Positions 36,430 through 43,507 of a stretch of 64,000 nucleotides of DNA are shown here, piece after piece. The stretch is from Candidatus Hemicellulosilyticus sp. P3. GTDB lineage: Bacteria > Bacteroidota > Bacteroidia > Bacteroidales > P3. The position numbers and the translations under genes are program-made. Below the pieces are notes generated by a model, which ran no database searches, was not told the origin of the DNA, and was given only the letters and a program-made list of their open reading frames with translations. Positions within the stretch are counted from its first letter, which is position 1. The number at the start of each line of letters is the position of its first letter. The DNA lies in NCBI GenBank assembly GCA_001543385.1, contig LPNH01000017.1, positions 1 to 64,000 on the forward strand, read 5' to 3'.

Positions 36430-37362
36430 TTATTCCGCTGTGGTGGAGAGAATGTAGCGCACGATGTCGGGGTTGTTGTGGTCGATGATTTCGCTGTGGC
36501 CGAGGTCGAGGGCTGCGATTTGCTGCATCTCGCTGTCGGTGAGCTGGAAATTCCAGATGTCGATGTTCTGTTCCATCCGCTCGCGGTGCACGCTTTTGGG
36601 CAGTATCGACACGCCGCGCTGCACATTCCACCGCAATGCCACCTGCGCTGCGCTCTTGCCGTAGCGGCTGCCTATATCCGACAGCACCGGATGGCTGAAG
36701 ATGCCGTGCTTGCCCTCGGCCAAGGGGCCCCAGGCCTGCGGCTGGCAGCCGTAGCGCTTCATATTGTCGATGGACGACTGCTGCACGAAGAAGGGGTGCA
36801 ATTCAATCTGGTTCACCATAGGCTTGATGCCCGTCAGCTCGGCAAACTCAGTGAACTTACCAGGGTGGAAGTTCGAGACACCGATGGCGCGGATGAGGCC
36901 CTCGTTGTAGAGTTCCTCGATGGCCAGCCAGGCTCCATAGATGTCGCCGAAAGGCTGGTGGAGCAGGTACAGGTCGAGGTATTCCAGTCCGAGCCGTTCC
37001 ATTGAGCGGCGGAAGGCCCCCTTGGCCCCCTCGTAGCTGAAGTCCGACACCCACAGCTTGGTGGTGATAAACAGCTCCTCGCGCTTGACGAGTCCCTCGG
37101 CGATGGCCTCGCGGACAGCTTCGCCCACGGCGGCCTCGTTCATATAGACCTGCGCCGTGTCGACAAGGCGGTAGCCCGTGCGGATGGCGTCGAGCACAGC
37201 TTGTTTGCATACTGCCGGGTCGGGCACCTGAAACACTCCGAATCCCTCGAGTGGCATCTCCACCCCGTTACTTAATGTGACGCCCGGCTGCATTCGGCCA
37301 TTTGAGAGCGAACTCTCATGACTCTCATTTGCACGAGCGTTGCATAGTTTGATATTTTCCAT
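36430..37362 (-). CDS. Aldo/keto reductase
   Basis: 310 residues, NADPH-dependent reductase of the DkgA-type AKR family. Motifs: SNGVEMPLEGFGVFQV, GYRLVDTAQVYMNEAAVG (Asp and catalytic Tyr), ITTKLW (Lys), YLLHQPFGD (His), GVSNFHPGKF, and cofactor site SILPKSVHRERMEQNIDIW. The N-terminal extension before the barrel is about 25 residues; an internal start is possible. Co-transcribed with the following flavodoxin from the -7 element at 37453-37460. Confidence 0.92.
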   Translation of the reverse strand: MENIKLCNARANESHESSLSNGRMQPGVTLSNGVEMPLEGFGVFQVPDPAVCKQAVLDAIRTGYRLVDTAQVYMNEAAVGEAVREAIAEGLVKREELFITTKLWVSDFSYEGAKGAFRRSMERLGLEYLDLYLLHQPFGDIYGAWLAIEELYNEGLIRAIGVSNFHPGKFTEFAELTGIKPMVNQIELHPFFVQQSSIDNMKRYGCQPQAWGPLAEGKHGIFSHPVLSDIGSRYGKSAAQVALRWNVQRGVSILPKSVHRERMEQNIDIWNFQLTDSEMQQIAALDLGHSEIIDHNNPDIVRYILSTTAE

Positions 37363-37452
37363 AATATTGTATTGTTTTTTTATTGCCGTAGATTAGTAAA
37401 ATATTGATACAACATTTAGTACCCAATATTTCCTTGTTTGGATTTCCGATTG

Positions 37453-37460
37453 CAAAATTA
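37453..37460 (-). promoter_or_regulatory. -7 promoter element for AKR-flavodoxin
   Basis: Minus-strand TAATTTTG followed by CAATCGGAAAT, a sequence also found after the -7 element at 45763-45770 upstream of the other AKR operon. Confidence 0.55.
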
Positions 37461-37787
37461 CAACGAACCACCGAAACAGGCTCTACCCAAATTTCGGTTG
37501 TTGCTTCCAATTTCACCGCTGGGAGAAACAGCGGGGCCCACGACATGCCGTCGCGGGCCTCAAGTGAAATCCGAATCACTGCAGGTTGCAGTGAAATCCG
37601 TCAAATGAATGTTTGTACTGAAGGCGAGTTCTATAAATCGCAATTGAAAGAAAACCCATACGGGGTTAATGTTTGTAAAACAATGGTTTTCTATTAAAAA
37701 TAATACGTGGGTATTTGTGGCAGTCACCTGAACGCTATCCACGTCGATAACAGAATGTGAATATTTGAAAAATCGAGGGCTGCGATA
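37461..37787. other. Intergenic region downstream of hxlR
   Basis: Apart from the hairpin at 37533-37561 I see no gene. AT-rich, with a short direct repeat of GTGAAATCCG at 37563-37572 and 37589-37598. Confidence 0.4.
37533..37561 (-). terminator. Conserved GC-rich hairpin, terminator family A (second copy)
   Basis: 12-position stem GAGGCCCGCGAC/GTCGTGGGCCCC (one mismatch, one G-T) with loop GGCAT. Stem, loop and 3' flank closely match 34404-34432, with a T-A to C-G exchange in the stem. Confidence 0.55.
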
Positions 37788-38159
37788 TTATGCCATGTGC
37801 CGCTGCTCGCGGGCGGCGGTGATGTCGTGGAGGTGGCTGTAGGCCCAGCCGAAGAGCTGGTGCAGGATGGGCATCAGTGACTTTCCGCGCTCGGTGAGCG
37901 AGTATTCGACACGCGGCGGGGTTTCGGCATAGGCCTGGCGCAGTATAAGGCCATCGGTCTCCAGTGCGCGGAGAGTCTGCACAAGCATCTTCTGCGTGAT
38001 GTCGGGGTTCTGTTTCTCTATATCCTTGTAGCGGATAGGTACACCGGCCTTGTCAAGAGTGTAGAGCACCACCAGGCTCCATTTGCTGCAGACGCGTGCC
38101 AACACATTGCGGATAGGGCATTCGGGGAAAAGCGGGTCGGAGATAAAGTTGTCTTTCAT
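37788..38159 (-). CDS. HxlR-family transcriptional regulator
   Basis: 123 residues, winged helix of the HxlR type: CPIRNVLARVCSKWSLVVLYTLDKAGVPIRYKDIEKQNPDITQKMLVQTLRALETDGLILRQ...VEYSLTERGKSLMPIL. HxlR regulators often respond to aldehydes, quinones or thiol stress through the conserved N-terminal Cys, present here (FPECPIRNV). It lies 3 nt downstream of the quinone oxidoreductase gene and is probably autoregulated within that operon. Confidence 0.93.
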   Translation of the reverse strand: MKDNFISDPLFPECPIRNVLARVCSKWSLVVLYTLDKAGVPIRYKDIEKQNPDITQKMLVQTLRALETDGLILRQAYAETPPRVEYSLTERGKSLMPILHQLFGWAYSHLHDITAAREQRHMA

Positions 38160-38162
38160 CGG

Positions 38163-39131
38163 TCAGGAGTTTATGGTCAAAATGATTTTGCCGCCGGCGA
38201 TGCCGTCTTCCAGAAGTCGGTGTGCCTGGGCTATTTGGTCGAGGGGCAACACACGGCTGTACTGCGGCTGCAGGCGATGCCTATCGATAAGGGCGAAGAG
38301 TCCGTCAATGGTTGCCTGGGTGGGATAGTTGGAGAAAAAGCCGCTGAGGAAAACGCCGTTGGGGATGTACTTGATGGGGTCGAACTGTGGCACGGAGAAC
38401 TGGCCGCCCAGGATGCCCGTATTACAGACGTAGCCGGGGGTGGTGACGCACAGCAGGCTGTCGTGGAGGGTGCGCGGACCTACAAGTTCAAGCACCTTGT
38501 TGGGCTTTGCTTTTAGGGGCTGGCTGCTGATGTTGCCGTCGTCGATGACACAATGGTCGGCCCCCAGCACCTGCATTTCGGCAAACGAGCTTTCGCGGCG
38601 GCAGGCGGCGATGACCGTTGCTCCCATTGCCTTGGCCAGCTGGATGGCGGCGCGACCCACGGTACTGGTGGCACCGCGCACCATCAGGCGGTCGCCCTCG
38701 CACAGCAGCAGGCACTCGGTCAGCGACCCGTAGGCGGTGAAGTAGGTCTCAGGCACGGCGGCAAGGCTTGTCCAGTCGAGGGTGCTCTCAATGCGGAAGA
38801 CGATGCTTTCTGGCAGTAGGGCATATTCCTCATAGCTGCCGTTGAACGAGCGCCCCATTCCGCCCATCAGGGCCACGACGCGGTCGCCCACCTGAAAGCG
38901 GCTGCCCGCGGCGGTCTGCCACACCTCGCCCACGCATTCGATGCCCGGCACAACGGGGGTGTTGATGTGAGGCTGGTCGGCCTCGAACTGGCGCAGCAGG
39001 CATTCGGAGTGGTTCAGTCCGGCGGCGTGGATTTTCACCACCACCCATCCCTCGCGGGCAGCGGGTATCGGCAACTCGGTGACGTGCAGCTCCTCGGCCG
39101 CACAACAATGGTCTATTACAATGGCTTTCAT
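38163..39131 (-). CDS. Zinc-binding alcohol dehydrogenase / NADPH quinone oxidoreductase family
   Basis: 322 residues, MDR superfamily without structural zinc ligands: GLNHSECLLRQF, PVVPGIECVGEV, RFQVGDRVVALMGGMGRSFNGSYEEYAL, and Rossmann segment LMVRGATSTVGRAAIQLAKAMGATVIAA. Likely reduces quinones or enals using NADPH. Start at 39131 (KAIVIDH); the -7 element at 39157-39164 supports it. The downstream HxlR regulator is typical for this enzyme. Confidence 0.9.
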   Translation of the reverse strand: MKAIVIDHCCAAEELHVTELPIPAAREGWVVVKIHAAGLNHSECLLRQFEADQPHINTPVVPGIECVGEVWQTAAGSRFQVGDRVVALMGGMGRSFNGSYEEYALLPESIVFRIESTLDWTSLAAVPETYFTAYGSLTECLLLCEGDRLMVRGATSTVGRAAIQLAKAMGATVIAACRRESSFAEMQVLGADHCVIDDGNISSQPLKAKPNKVLELVGPRTLHDSLLCVTTPGYVCNTGILGGQFSVPQFDPIKYIPNGVFLSGFFSNYPTQATIDGLFALIDRHRLQPQYSRVLPLDQIAQAHRLLEDGIAGGKIILTINS

Positions 39132-39156
39132 CGTCAATGCATTATGAAATTCGGTG

Positions 39157-39164
39157 CAAAGATA
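39157..39164 (-). promoter_or_regulatory. -7 promoter element for the quinone oxidoreductase-hxlR operon
   Basis: Minus-strand TATCTTTG, 26 nt before the start. Confidence 0.65.
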
Positions 39165-39449
39165 TGAATTTTTCCATATCGCAGGTTACCTGCTTTGCGG
39201 CATGTCACTTTCCATTCTGCCTGCAATGCGATAATGCGTATGCTTTCCGCATATCATCATTAACACTAATTAGGGGAACCGAAACCGACCTGGCGAGTAC
39301 CCTGTCAGGCCGACAATATAATTTTGCCAATCCGATAATTCTTCGTAATTCTACACTTGTAAATAACATCAGATATAGAAACTGGTGCATACATAAACAA
39401 CACAAGGACAAATCTTTTGTGGAAAGTCGAGGCCCATCAAAGCACCCAC

Positions 39450-39535
39450 AGGTGGAGGCCACGCCCAAAGAGCGGCTGCACACCGTCGAGGAGTATATTG
39501 ACAAGTTGGAATAGGCTGTGCAGGAGAGGCTATGA
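39450..39535 (+). pseudogene. Remnant of a small antitoxin-like gene
   Basis: Reads HPQVEATPKERLHTVEEYIDKLE, then TAG (39512-39514), then AVQERL and a stop. The TAG replaces what is probably CAG (Gln). The preceding sequence has no start or protein-like frame. The fragment resembles the helical C terminus of a small antitoxin, but the family is not certain. Confidence 0.4.
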
Positions 39536-39575
39536 AGGTCTACACATGTAATCAATATAAACTATAGATACTATT

Positions 39576-39824
39576 ATGCCGCTGCTGTTCATATTCTTCG
39601 GACTGAGATTCCAGTTCTACTCCAACGACCACGAACCGATACACGTCCACGTCGTGGCTGGCAAGGGAGCAACCGCCCGCAAGGCCTAATTCAACGTCGT
39701 GCCCGAAATCTGCCGTGTGGAAAACGACGGTCTCAAGGCAAACGAGCCCCCAATGGTCGAGATGGTAATTGAAGAAAACCAGGAAATCATCATCCAGCAG
39801 TGGCACAAATTCTTCGGCAAATAA
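39576..39824 (+). pseudogene. DUF4160 protein, interrupted by a nonsense codon
   Basis: The frame reads FIFFGLRFQFYSNDHEPIHVHV then GKGATARKA, a TAA at 39687-39689, and continues FNVVPEICRVENDGLK to a natural stop at 39822-39824. HEPIHVHV is the hallmark of DUF4160, a small family encoded with DUF2442 and thought to form a toxin-antitoxin-like pair. The TAA stands where homologues have a Lys codon (AAA). The next gene is a broken DUF2442. Confidence 0.75.
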
Positions 39825-39842
39825 GAAAAGGAGGGCAACATT

Positions 39843-39938
39843 ATGACAATGAATGTATGCACGGTTTGGGTCGACAACGAATACGTACACATATTGACCG
39901 ATGGCGGGCAGGAACTGCGCGAACGCATTGCCGACTAC
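39843..39938 (+). pseudogene. DUF2442 protein truncated by a dispersed repeat
   Basis: Codons 1-32 read VCTVWVDNEYVHILTDGG then QELRERIADY, the N-terminal half of DUF2442 (normally followed by PRL and about 40 more residues). Right after the Tyr codon, dispersed repeat copy C begins (39939). The frame then runs through unrelated repeat sequence to a stop at 40022. Partner of the broken DUF4160 gene 19 nt upstream. Confidence 0.75.
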
Positions 39939-39995
39939 GTCGGGAGGCTTTCCTCTTTGTTTTTGATTCATTTACCTCTACCTGCCGCAATTTGT
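39939..39995 (+). repeat. Dispersed repeat family I, copy C (internally deleted)
   Basis: Starts GTCGGGAGGCTTTCCTCTTT and ends CTACCTGCCGCAATTTGTGG. It matches the two ends of copy B (40618-40740), with the central core missing. It interrupts the DUF2442 gene. Confidence 0.65.
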
Positions 39996-40075
39996 GGCAG
40001 CTTTTGTTCCCGGCTTGCACAATAAAAAAAGAATGTGCGCGTTACAATGGCAGAAAATCTAAAAAACAAAATATT

Positions 40076-40279
40076 ATGGCGACAATGACAATATCCTACG
40101 ACGGGCGCAACAAATTGGTTCGAAGCGTGGTGGATTTTATCCGCTCGCTCGATGTGTTCACCATCACTGAGCAGCCTGCCACCAAAAGCAGCTACCAACT
40201 TTCGCAGGAGGACATCCGCGCTGGACGTGTGGAAACCTTCGCTTCATCAAGCGAAATGTTCCAGTCTTTAGGCATCTGA
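40076..40279 (+). CDS. Antitoxin of a YafQ-type toxin-antitoxin module
   Basis: 67 residues: TISYDGRNKLVRSVVDFIRSLDVFTITEQPATKSSYQLSQEDIRAGRVETFASSSEMFQSLGI. This is the usual Bacteroidales antitoxin encoded directly before a RelE/YafQ-like mRNA interferase, and the toxin start follows 2 nt after the stop. The N-terminal DNA-binding part is short; the C-terminal SQEDIRAGRVE-type segment wraps the toxin in related systems. It appears intact although its toxin is broken. Confidence 0.75.
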   Translation: MATMTISYDGRNKLVRSVVDFIRSLDVFTITEQPATKSSYQLSQEDIRAGRVETFASSSEMFQSLGI

Positions 40280-40281
40280 AT

Positions 40282-40554
40282 ATGTACACAATTCGAATGA
40301 CCAAGACCTTCCGCCGCGACACTGAACGTTGCCGCAAGCGCGGATACGATATGGAACTGCTGAAAGCAGCCATCCGTCTGCTGGAGGCTGACGGCACGTT
40401 GCCTCAGGAGTATCGCCCGCACAAACTGTCTGGCAACTATGCAGGCACCTGGGAATGCCATATCAAGGGCGACTGGCTGATGCTTTGGGAGTAAAACGAC
40501 ACCGAATTTACGTTTCTTTTCACGGGTACGGGCACTCATTCTGATTTGTTTTAA
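40282..40554 (+). pseudogene. YafQ-family mRNA interferase toxin, premature stop
   Basis: The first 70 codons read TIRMTKTFRRDTERCRKRGYDMELLKAAIRLLEADG to HIKGDWLMLWE, a clear YafQ/RelE fold. A TAA at 40492-40494 then interrupts. The frame continues exactly as a homologue would, NDTEFTFLFTGTGTHSDLF, with a natural stop at 40552-40554. The usual codon at the interruption is CAA/CAG (Gln), so one C to T change explains it. The lost end contains the catalytic His (THSDLF; equivalent to His87 of E. coli YafQ). The toxin is therefore expected to be inactive. Confidence 0.85.
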
Positions 40555-40617
40555 ATGTTTTATGATGCTCATAACTCGCTGATTTTTTACCCACCCCCAC
40601 GAATTGCACAGGTAATC

Positions 40618-40740
40618 GTCGGGGGATTTCCACTTTGTTTTTCTCTGTTCTCCGCTTGGCTGCACTCCGTTTGCCACCCTGCGGGACGCTATCGAAAGCC
40701 ACTGGCTTTCTTCATGTGCCTGCACCTGCCGCAATGTTAC
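40618..40740 (+). repeat. Dispersed repeat family I, copy B
   Basis: Best-preserved copy in the window. Core CCACCCTGCGGGACGCTATC is followed by the palindrome AAAGCCACTGGCTTT. Copy A (35175-35299) is in inverse orientation; copy C (39939-39995) is a deletion derivative. Located between the dead toxin gene and the aspartyl-protease lipoprotein. Confidence 0.75.
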
Positions 40741-40782
40741 GGCGGGGCGGGATGGTTTTGTAATTCTAAATTCTCAATCAAT

Positions 40783-41766
40783 ATGAAGAAACTTTTTTTA
40801 CTCGGCGCGATGGTGTTCGCCCTCGGAATGATGTCCTCTTGCAAGAGCAGGACGGCTGAAGAAACCGCAATCGAGCCTCCGTTTGAGGACACCATCCCCA
40901 TTATCTTCGAGACGGATTGGATGTACCAATACGGTAATGGCCTCTACTGTAGCCTGAAATTGAACGGGGTGACGATAGACACCGCCCTTATTGACAATGG
41001 CTGCTATTATCCGATGATTCTCCCAGATTTGGCAGAAATACTCAATCTGTCGTACACGGTTCTGCATGTTGACACACTAATGGCGGCTGTAGTAGGCTCG
41101 GCGGAAGCTCTGTCATACGAACACAAGCGTTGCGTCACAGACAGCCTCTATTATACAATTGGGCACACCTCAATCCGCACGGATACCATAGATATAACCC
41201 GAATTACAGAGCTGTTACACAAATTGCCCTGCAAGGCTGTCATTGGCCGCGATGTCTTTGAACGATATGTCGTGGAGATTGACTATCGGCACAAATATAT
41301 GGTGCTGAGCAACCACCTTCCAGAGACGATAGGGGAGTATATGGCAATTCCCATGGAATACACTAATTCGAAAGGCTGTCAACGACACAGGTACATCAAG
41401 GTAGCCGGGTTCAAGTTGAAAGACGGAAGCCCCGCTTCGGCACGGGCGTTTCTGGATTTGGGGAACGCTGTCGGCACGGCTTTCGATTCTGTGTTCTTGA
41501 CACGGGTTGACCAGCATTTCAGCCAAATAGACACCGCCTCTCTTGCGTGGTTCATCCTGTCCCAAATCGGTTCAGCCGTCGACAGCGTTGATTTTCCGAT
41601 TGGGCACATGGATGACAGCCGCCGTACCGTGGCGAAGTTGCCGGGACCCAGGTTGGGTTTATCAGATATTAATAGCGACATTCTGCTCGGCAACAATTTC
41701 TTCAGCCACTTCAACATCATCTTCGACTACAAGAACAATATGTTTTACCTGAAACGGAACGACTGA
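40783..41766 (+). CDS. Retropepsin-like aspartic protease lipoprotein
   Basis: 327 residues. Lipobox ALGMMSSC (Cys about 20). Two pepsin/retropepsin-like lobes: LNGVTIDTALIDNGCYYPMILPDL, where the active-site DTG is replaced by IDNG, and ASARAFLDLGNAVGTAFDSVF, where it reads LDLG. In both, the Asp is kept but the following Thr/Ser is not. The closing segment DILLGNNFFSHFNIIFDYKNNMFYL is the typical flap and C-terminal strand of Bacteroidales aspartyl-protease family proteins. Activity is uncertain. The ATG at 40783 starts the signal peptide. Confidence 0.75.
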   Translation: MKKLFLLGAMVFALGMMSSCKSRTAEETAIEPPFEDTIPIIFETDWMYQYGNGLYCSLKLNGVTIDTALIDNGCYYPMILPDLAEILNLSYTVLHVDTLMAAVVGSAEALSYEHKRCVTDSLYYTIGHTSIRTDTIDITRITELLHKLPCKAVIGRDVFERYVVEIDYRHKYMVLSNHLPETIGEYMAIPMEYTNSKGCQRHRYIKVAGFKLKDGSPASARAFLDLGNAVGTAFDSVFLTRVDQHFSQIDTASLAWFILSQIGSAVDSVDFPIGHMDDSRRTVAKLPGPRLGLSDINSDILLGNNFFSHFNIIFDYKNNMFYLKRND

Positions 41767-41804
41767 TATATTCCTAACCGCTTCTGTTACCGACCAGAAA
41801 GGCT

Positions 41805-41992
41805 GTCGCGAGAGCCAAATGATTTTGAAAACGGCTAAAAAGAGTGTCGTGAGGCTGTTTTGAAATCAAAAGGCGGTGAAAAGAGTGTCGCAAGGGCCAA
41901 ATGAAAATAAAAACGGCTGAAAAGAGTGTTTTCAGGGCCTTTCAAATTTGAAACACGGAGAAAAGAGATTTTCCAAGCCAAAAATATTGAAT
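41805..41992. repeat. 41-bp imperfect tandem repeat, about 4.5 units
   Basis: Units at 41805, 41846, 41887 and 41928 and a partial one at 41969. Each unit starts GTCG or GTTT and ends with (A)AAAGAG(T). The middle of units 2 and 4 is palindromic (TTTTGAAATCAAAA; TTTCAAATTTGAAA). It sits between two convergent genes. Confidence 0.85.
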
Positions 41993-42053
41993 TATGAATG
42001 CAATCAAATTTTCGGATAAGGCATTGAGCGTGTTCCCATTGGCCCTGCGGCAA

Positions 42054-43127
42054 TCAGATGGTTTTCCAGCACTGGGGGTCGGGGGCAAGCCAGGAACGGT
42101 GGTAGCCGTAGGCCACGGCAGGGCAGCCGCGGCAGAAGCGCAGCAGCTCGCAGCGCGAGCATTTCTCCATCCGCTCGTGCTGGCGGTAGCGGTCGATCTC
42201 CGGGCCGTTCCAGATGTCGTACATATTCTGTTCCACCGTGCCGACATAGCTCTCCATCCGGCGGCAGGCCATCAAGCGCCCCTCGGCCGAGATGGTGAAG
42301 TGGCAGTGGGCGAGGTTGCAGCCGTCGTAGATGGTGTCGGCCTCCAGGTGGTCGGGGATGCGGTAGATGCCGCGCTCGTGGAGGTAGAGCGTCCACAGGT
42401 GGTCTTTGAGGTTGAAGTAGGTGCCGCTGTCCTTGTGCTGCTCGAACTTGTGCCAGCAACGGTCCAGCAGGTCGCGGTAGGCCAGGGGCTCGATATGCCA
42501 GCCGCGGTCGGGCTGCGCCTTGTCCTGCGCCGTGGGGCAGTAGCGGCCGAAGGCGAAGATGTCGGTCTTGTGCGCCACCACGACATCAATCAGATCGGGG
42601 ATCTCGTCGATGTTCACGCCGCTCACGGTGGTCATCACGGCGCAGTCCATCCCCGCGCGGCGGATGGTGGCGATGGCCGCCAGCGTGGCGTCGAACGAGC
42701 CGGGCTTGCGGAAGCCGTCGTGCGTCGTGCGCAGGCCGTCGAGCGACATCTGGTATTTGCGGCAGCCCAGAGCCTTCAGGCGGGCGCACACCTCGTCGGT
42801 GAGGTGGAACGGGTTGCCCATCAGGCAGAAGGCGATGCCGCGGCGGTGTACCTCCTCCAGCAGGTCCCAGAAACGGCTGTGCAGGATGGGGTCGCCGCCG
42901 GTGACGTAAAGGTATGGCAGACGGTGCATCCGGCCTGCCATATCCTCGATGTTCGCCAGCACACGAATCATCTTCTCCCAAGGCATCTCCACCAGTTGCG
43001 CTTTGTTCTCCGCTTCGCTATCGGTTGTCCACTGGACATCCTTCACCCGTTCGGAGAAAATGTAACAATGCTTGCAACGTTGGTCGCAAGCATCGGTGAT
43101 GTGCCATTGGAAAGCGAAGTAGTCCAC
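42054..43127 (-). CDS. Radical SAM/SPASM protein of the ACGX peptide system
   Basis: 357 residues. Radical SAM motif CDQRCKHCYIF (Cys 14, 18, 21), YVTGGDPILHSRFWDLLEEVHRRG, then a C-terminal SPASM domain with CNLAHCHFTISAEGRLMACRRM and CSRCELLRFCRGCPAVAYG for auxiliary iron-sulfur clusters. Such enzymes install thioether or C-C crosslinks in ribosomal peptides. It lies 79 nt downstream of a Cys-rich precursor with ACGX repeats, matching the pairing annotated in databases as the ACGX system. The chemistry and product are unknown. Confidence 0.9.
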   Translation of the reverse strand: MDYFAFQWHITDACDQRCKHCYIFSERVKDVQWTTDSEAENKAQLVEMPWEKMIRVLANIEDMAGRMHRLPYLYVTGGDPILHSRFWDLLEEVHRRGIAFCLMGNPFHLTDEVCARLKALGCRKYQMSLDGLRTTHDGFRKPGSFDATLAAIATIRRAGMDCAVMTTVSGVNIDEIPDLIDVVVAHKTDIFAFGRYCPTAQDKAQPDRGWHIEPLAYRDLLDRCWHKFEQHKDSGTYFNLKDHLWTLYLHERGIYRIPDHLEADTIYDGCNLAHCHFTISAEGRLMACRRMESYVGTVEQNMYDIWNGPEIDRYRQHERMEKCSRCELLRFCRGCPAVAYGYHRSWLAPDPQCWKTI

Positions 43128-43148
43128 TCCTGAATGTGTTAATTCGTA

Positions 43149-43199
43149 AATGTGTTAATGTGTTAGTGCCATACTCACACACTTGCACATTAACACATT
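43149..43199 (-). promoter_or_regulatory. Inverted repeat between ACGX precursor and radical SAM gene
   Basis: Perfect 14-bp inverted repeat AATGTGTTAATGTG/CACATTAACACATT with a 23-nt loop, between the precursor stop (43207) and the enzyme start (43127). It could attenuate or stabilise the transcript so that precursor exceeds enzyme. An imperfect second copy is at 45864-45925. Confidence 0.55.
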
Positions 43200-43206
43200 A
43201 GCGCAT

Positions 43207-43467
43207 TCATTTCTTGTCGCCAGCACCGCAGGCACTGCCGCAAGCGGCTGGTTTCTCAGCGGGCTTGTCGCCGGCACCGCAGGCACTGCCGCAAGCAGCG
43301 GGTTTCTCCTCAGCGGGCTTGTCGCCGGCACCACAAGCACTGCCGCAAGCAGCGGGTTTCTCCTCAGCGGGCTTGTCGCCGGCACCACAAGCACTGCCGC
43401 AAGGGGTGGCAACAGTCTTGATCATTCCTTGTGCCGTGTGGGCAATGTTCCAATCTGTACGTTTCAT
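43207..43467 (-). CDS. ACGX-repeat ribosomal peptide precursor
   Basis: 86 residues. An 18-residue leader-like segment (KRTDWNIAHTAQGMIKTVAT) is followed by four near-identical repeats containing CGSACGAGDKPAEEKPA, the third shortened by one residue and the last ending CGAGDKK. The 54-bp repeat units are almost identical in DNA. Eight Cys in all, each pair spaced CGSAC. This fits the database family of ACGX-repeat peptides paired with a radical SAM/SPASM enzyme, which follows directly. Own -7 element at 43500-43507. Export and maturation proteases are not adjacent. Confidence 0.88.
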   Translation of the reverse strand: MKRTDWNIAHTAQGMIKTVATPCGSACGAGDKPAEEKPAACGSACGAGDKPAEEKPAACGSACGAGDKPAEKPAACGSACGAGDKK

Positions 43468-43499
43468 AACTTTAACTGTATTTGATTAATATTTCGGTG

Positions 43500-43507
43500 C
43501 AAAGATA
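43500..43507 (-). promoter_or_regulatory. -7 promoter element for the ACGX locus
   Basis: Minus-strand TATCTTTG, 33 nt before the precursor ATG. Confidence 0.65.

Noticed and set aside
39205..39555. 116-codon minus-strand frame upstream of the quinone oxidoreductase
   Set aside because: Cys/Ser-rich with no coding bias; opposite the antitoxin-like remnant and its promoter-like sequence.
43155..43489. Plus-strand and alternative-frame ORFs with Ser/Gly/Ala repeats across the ACGX gene
   Set aside because: Shadows of the 54-bp repeats; only the minus frame has promoter, family match and the enzyme partner.
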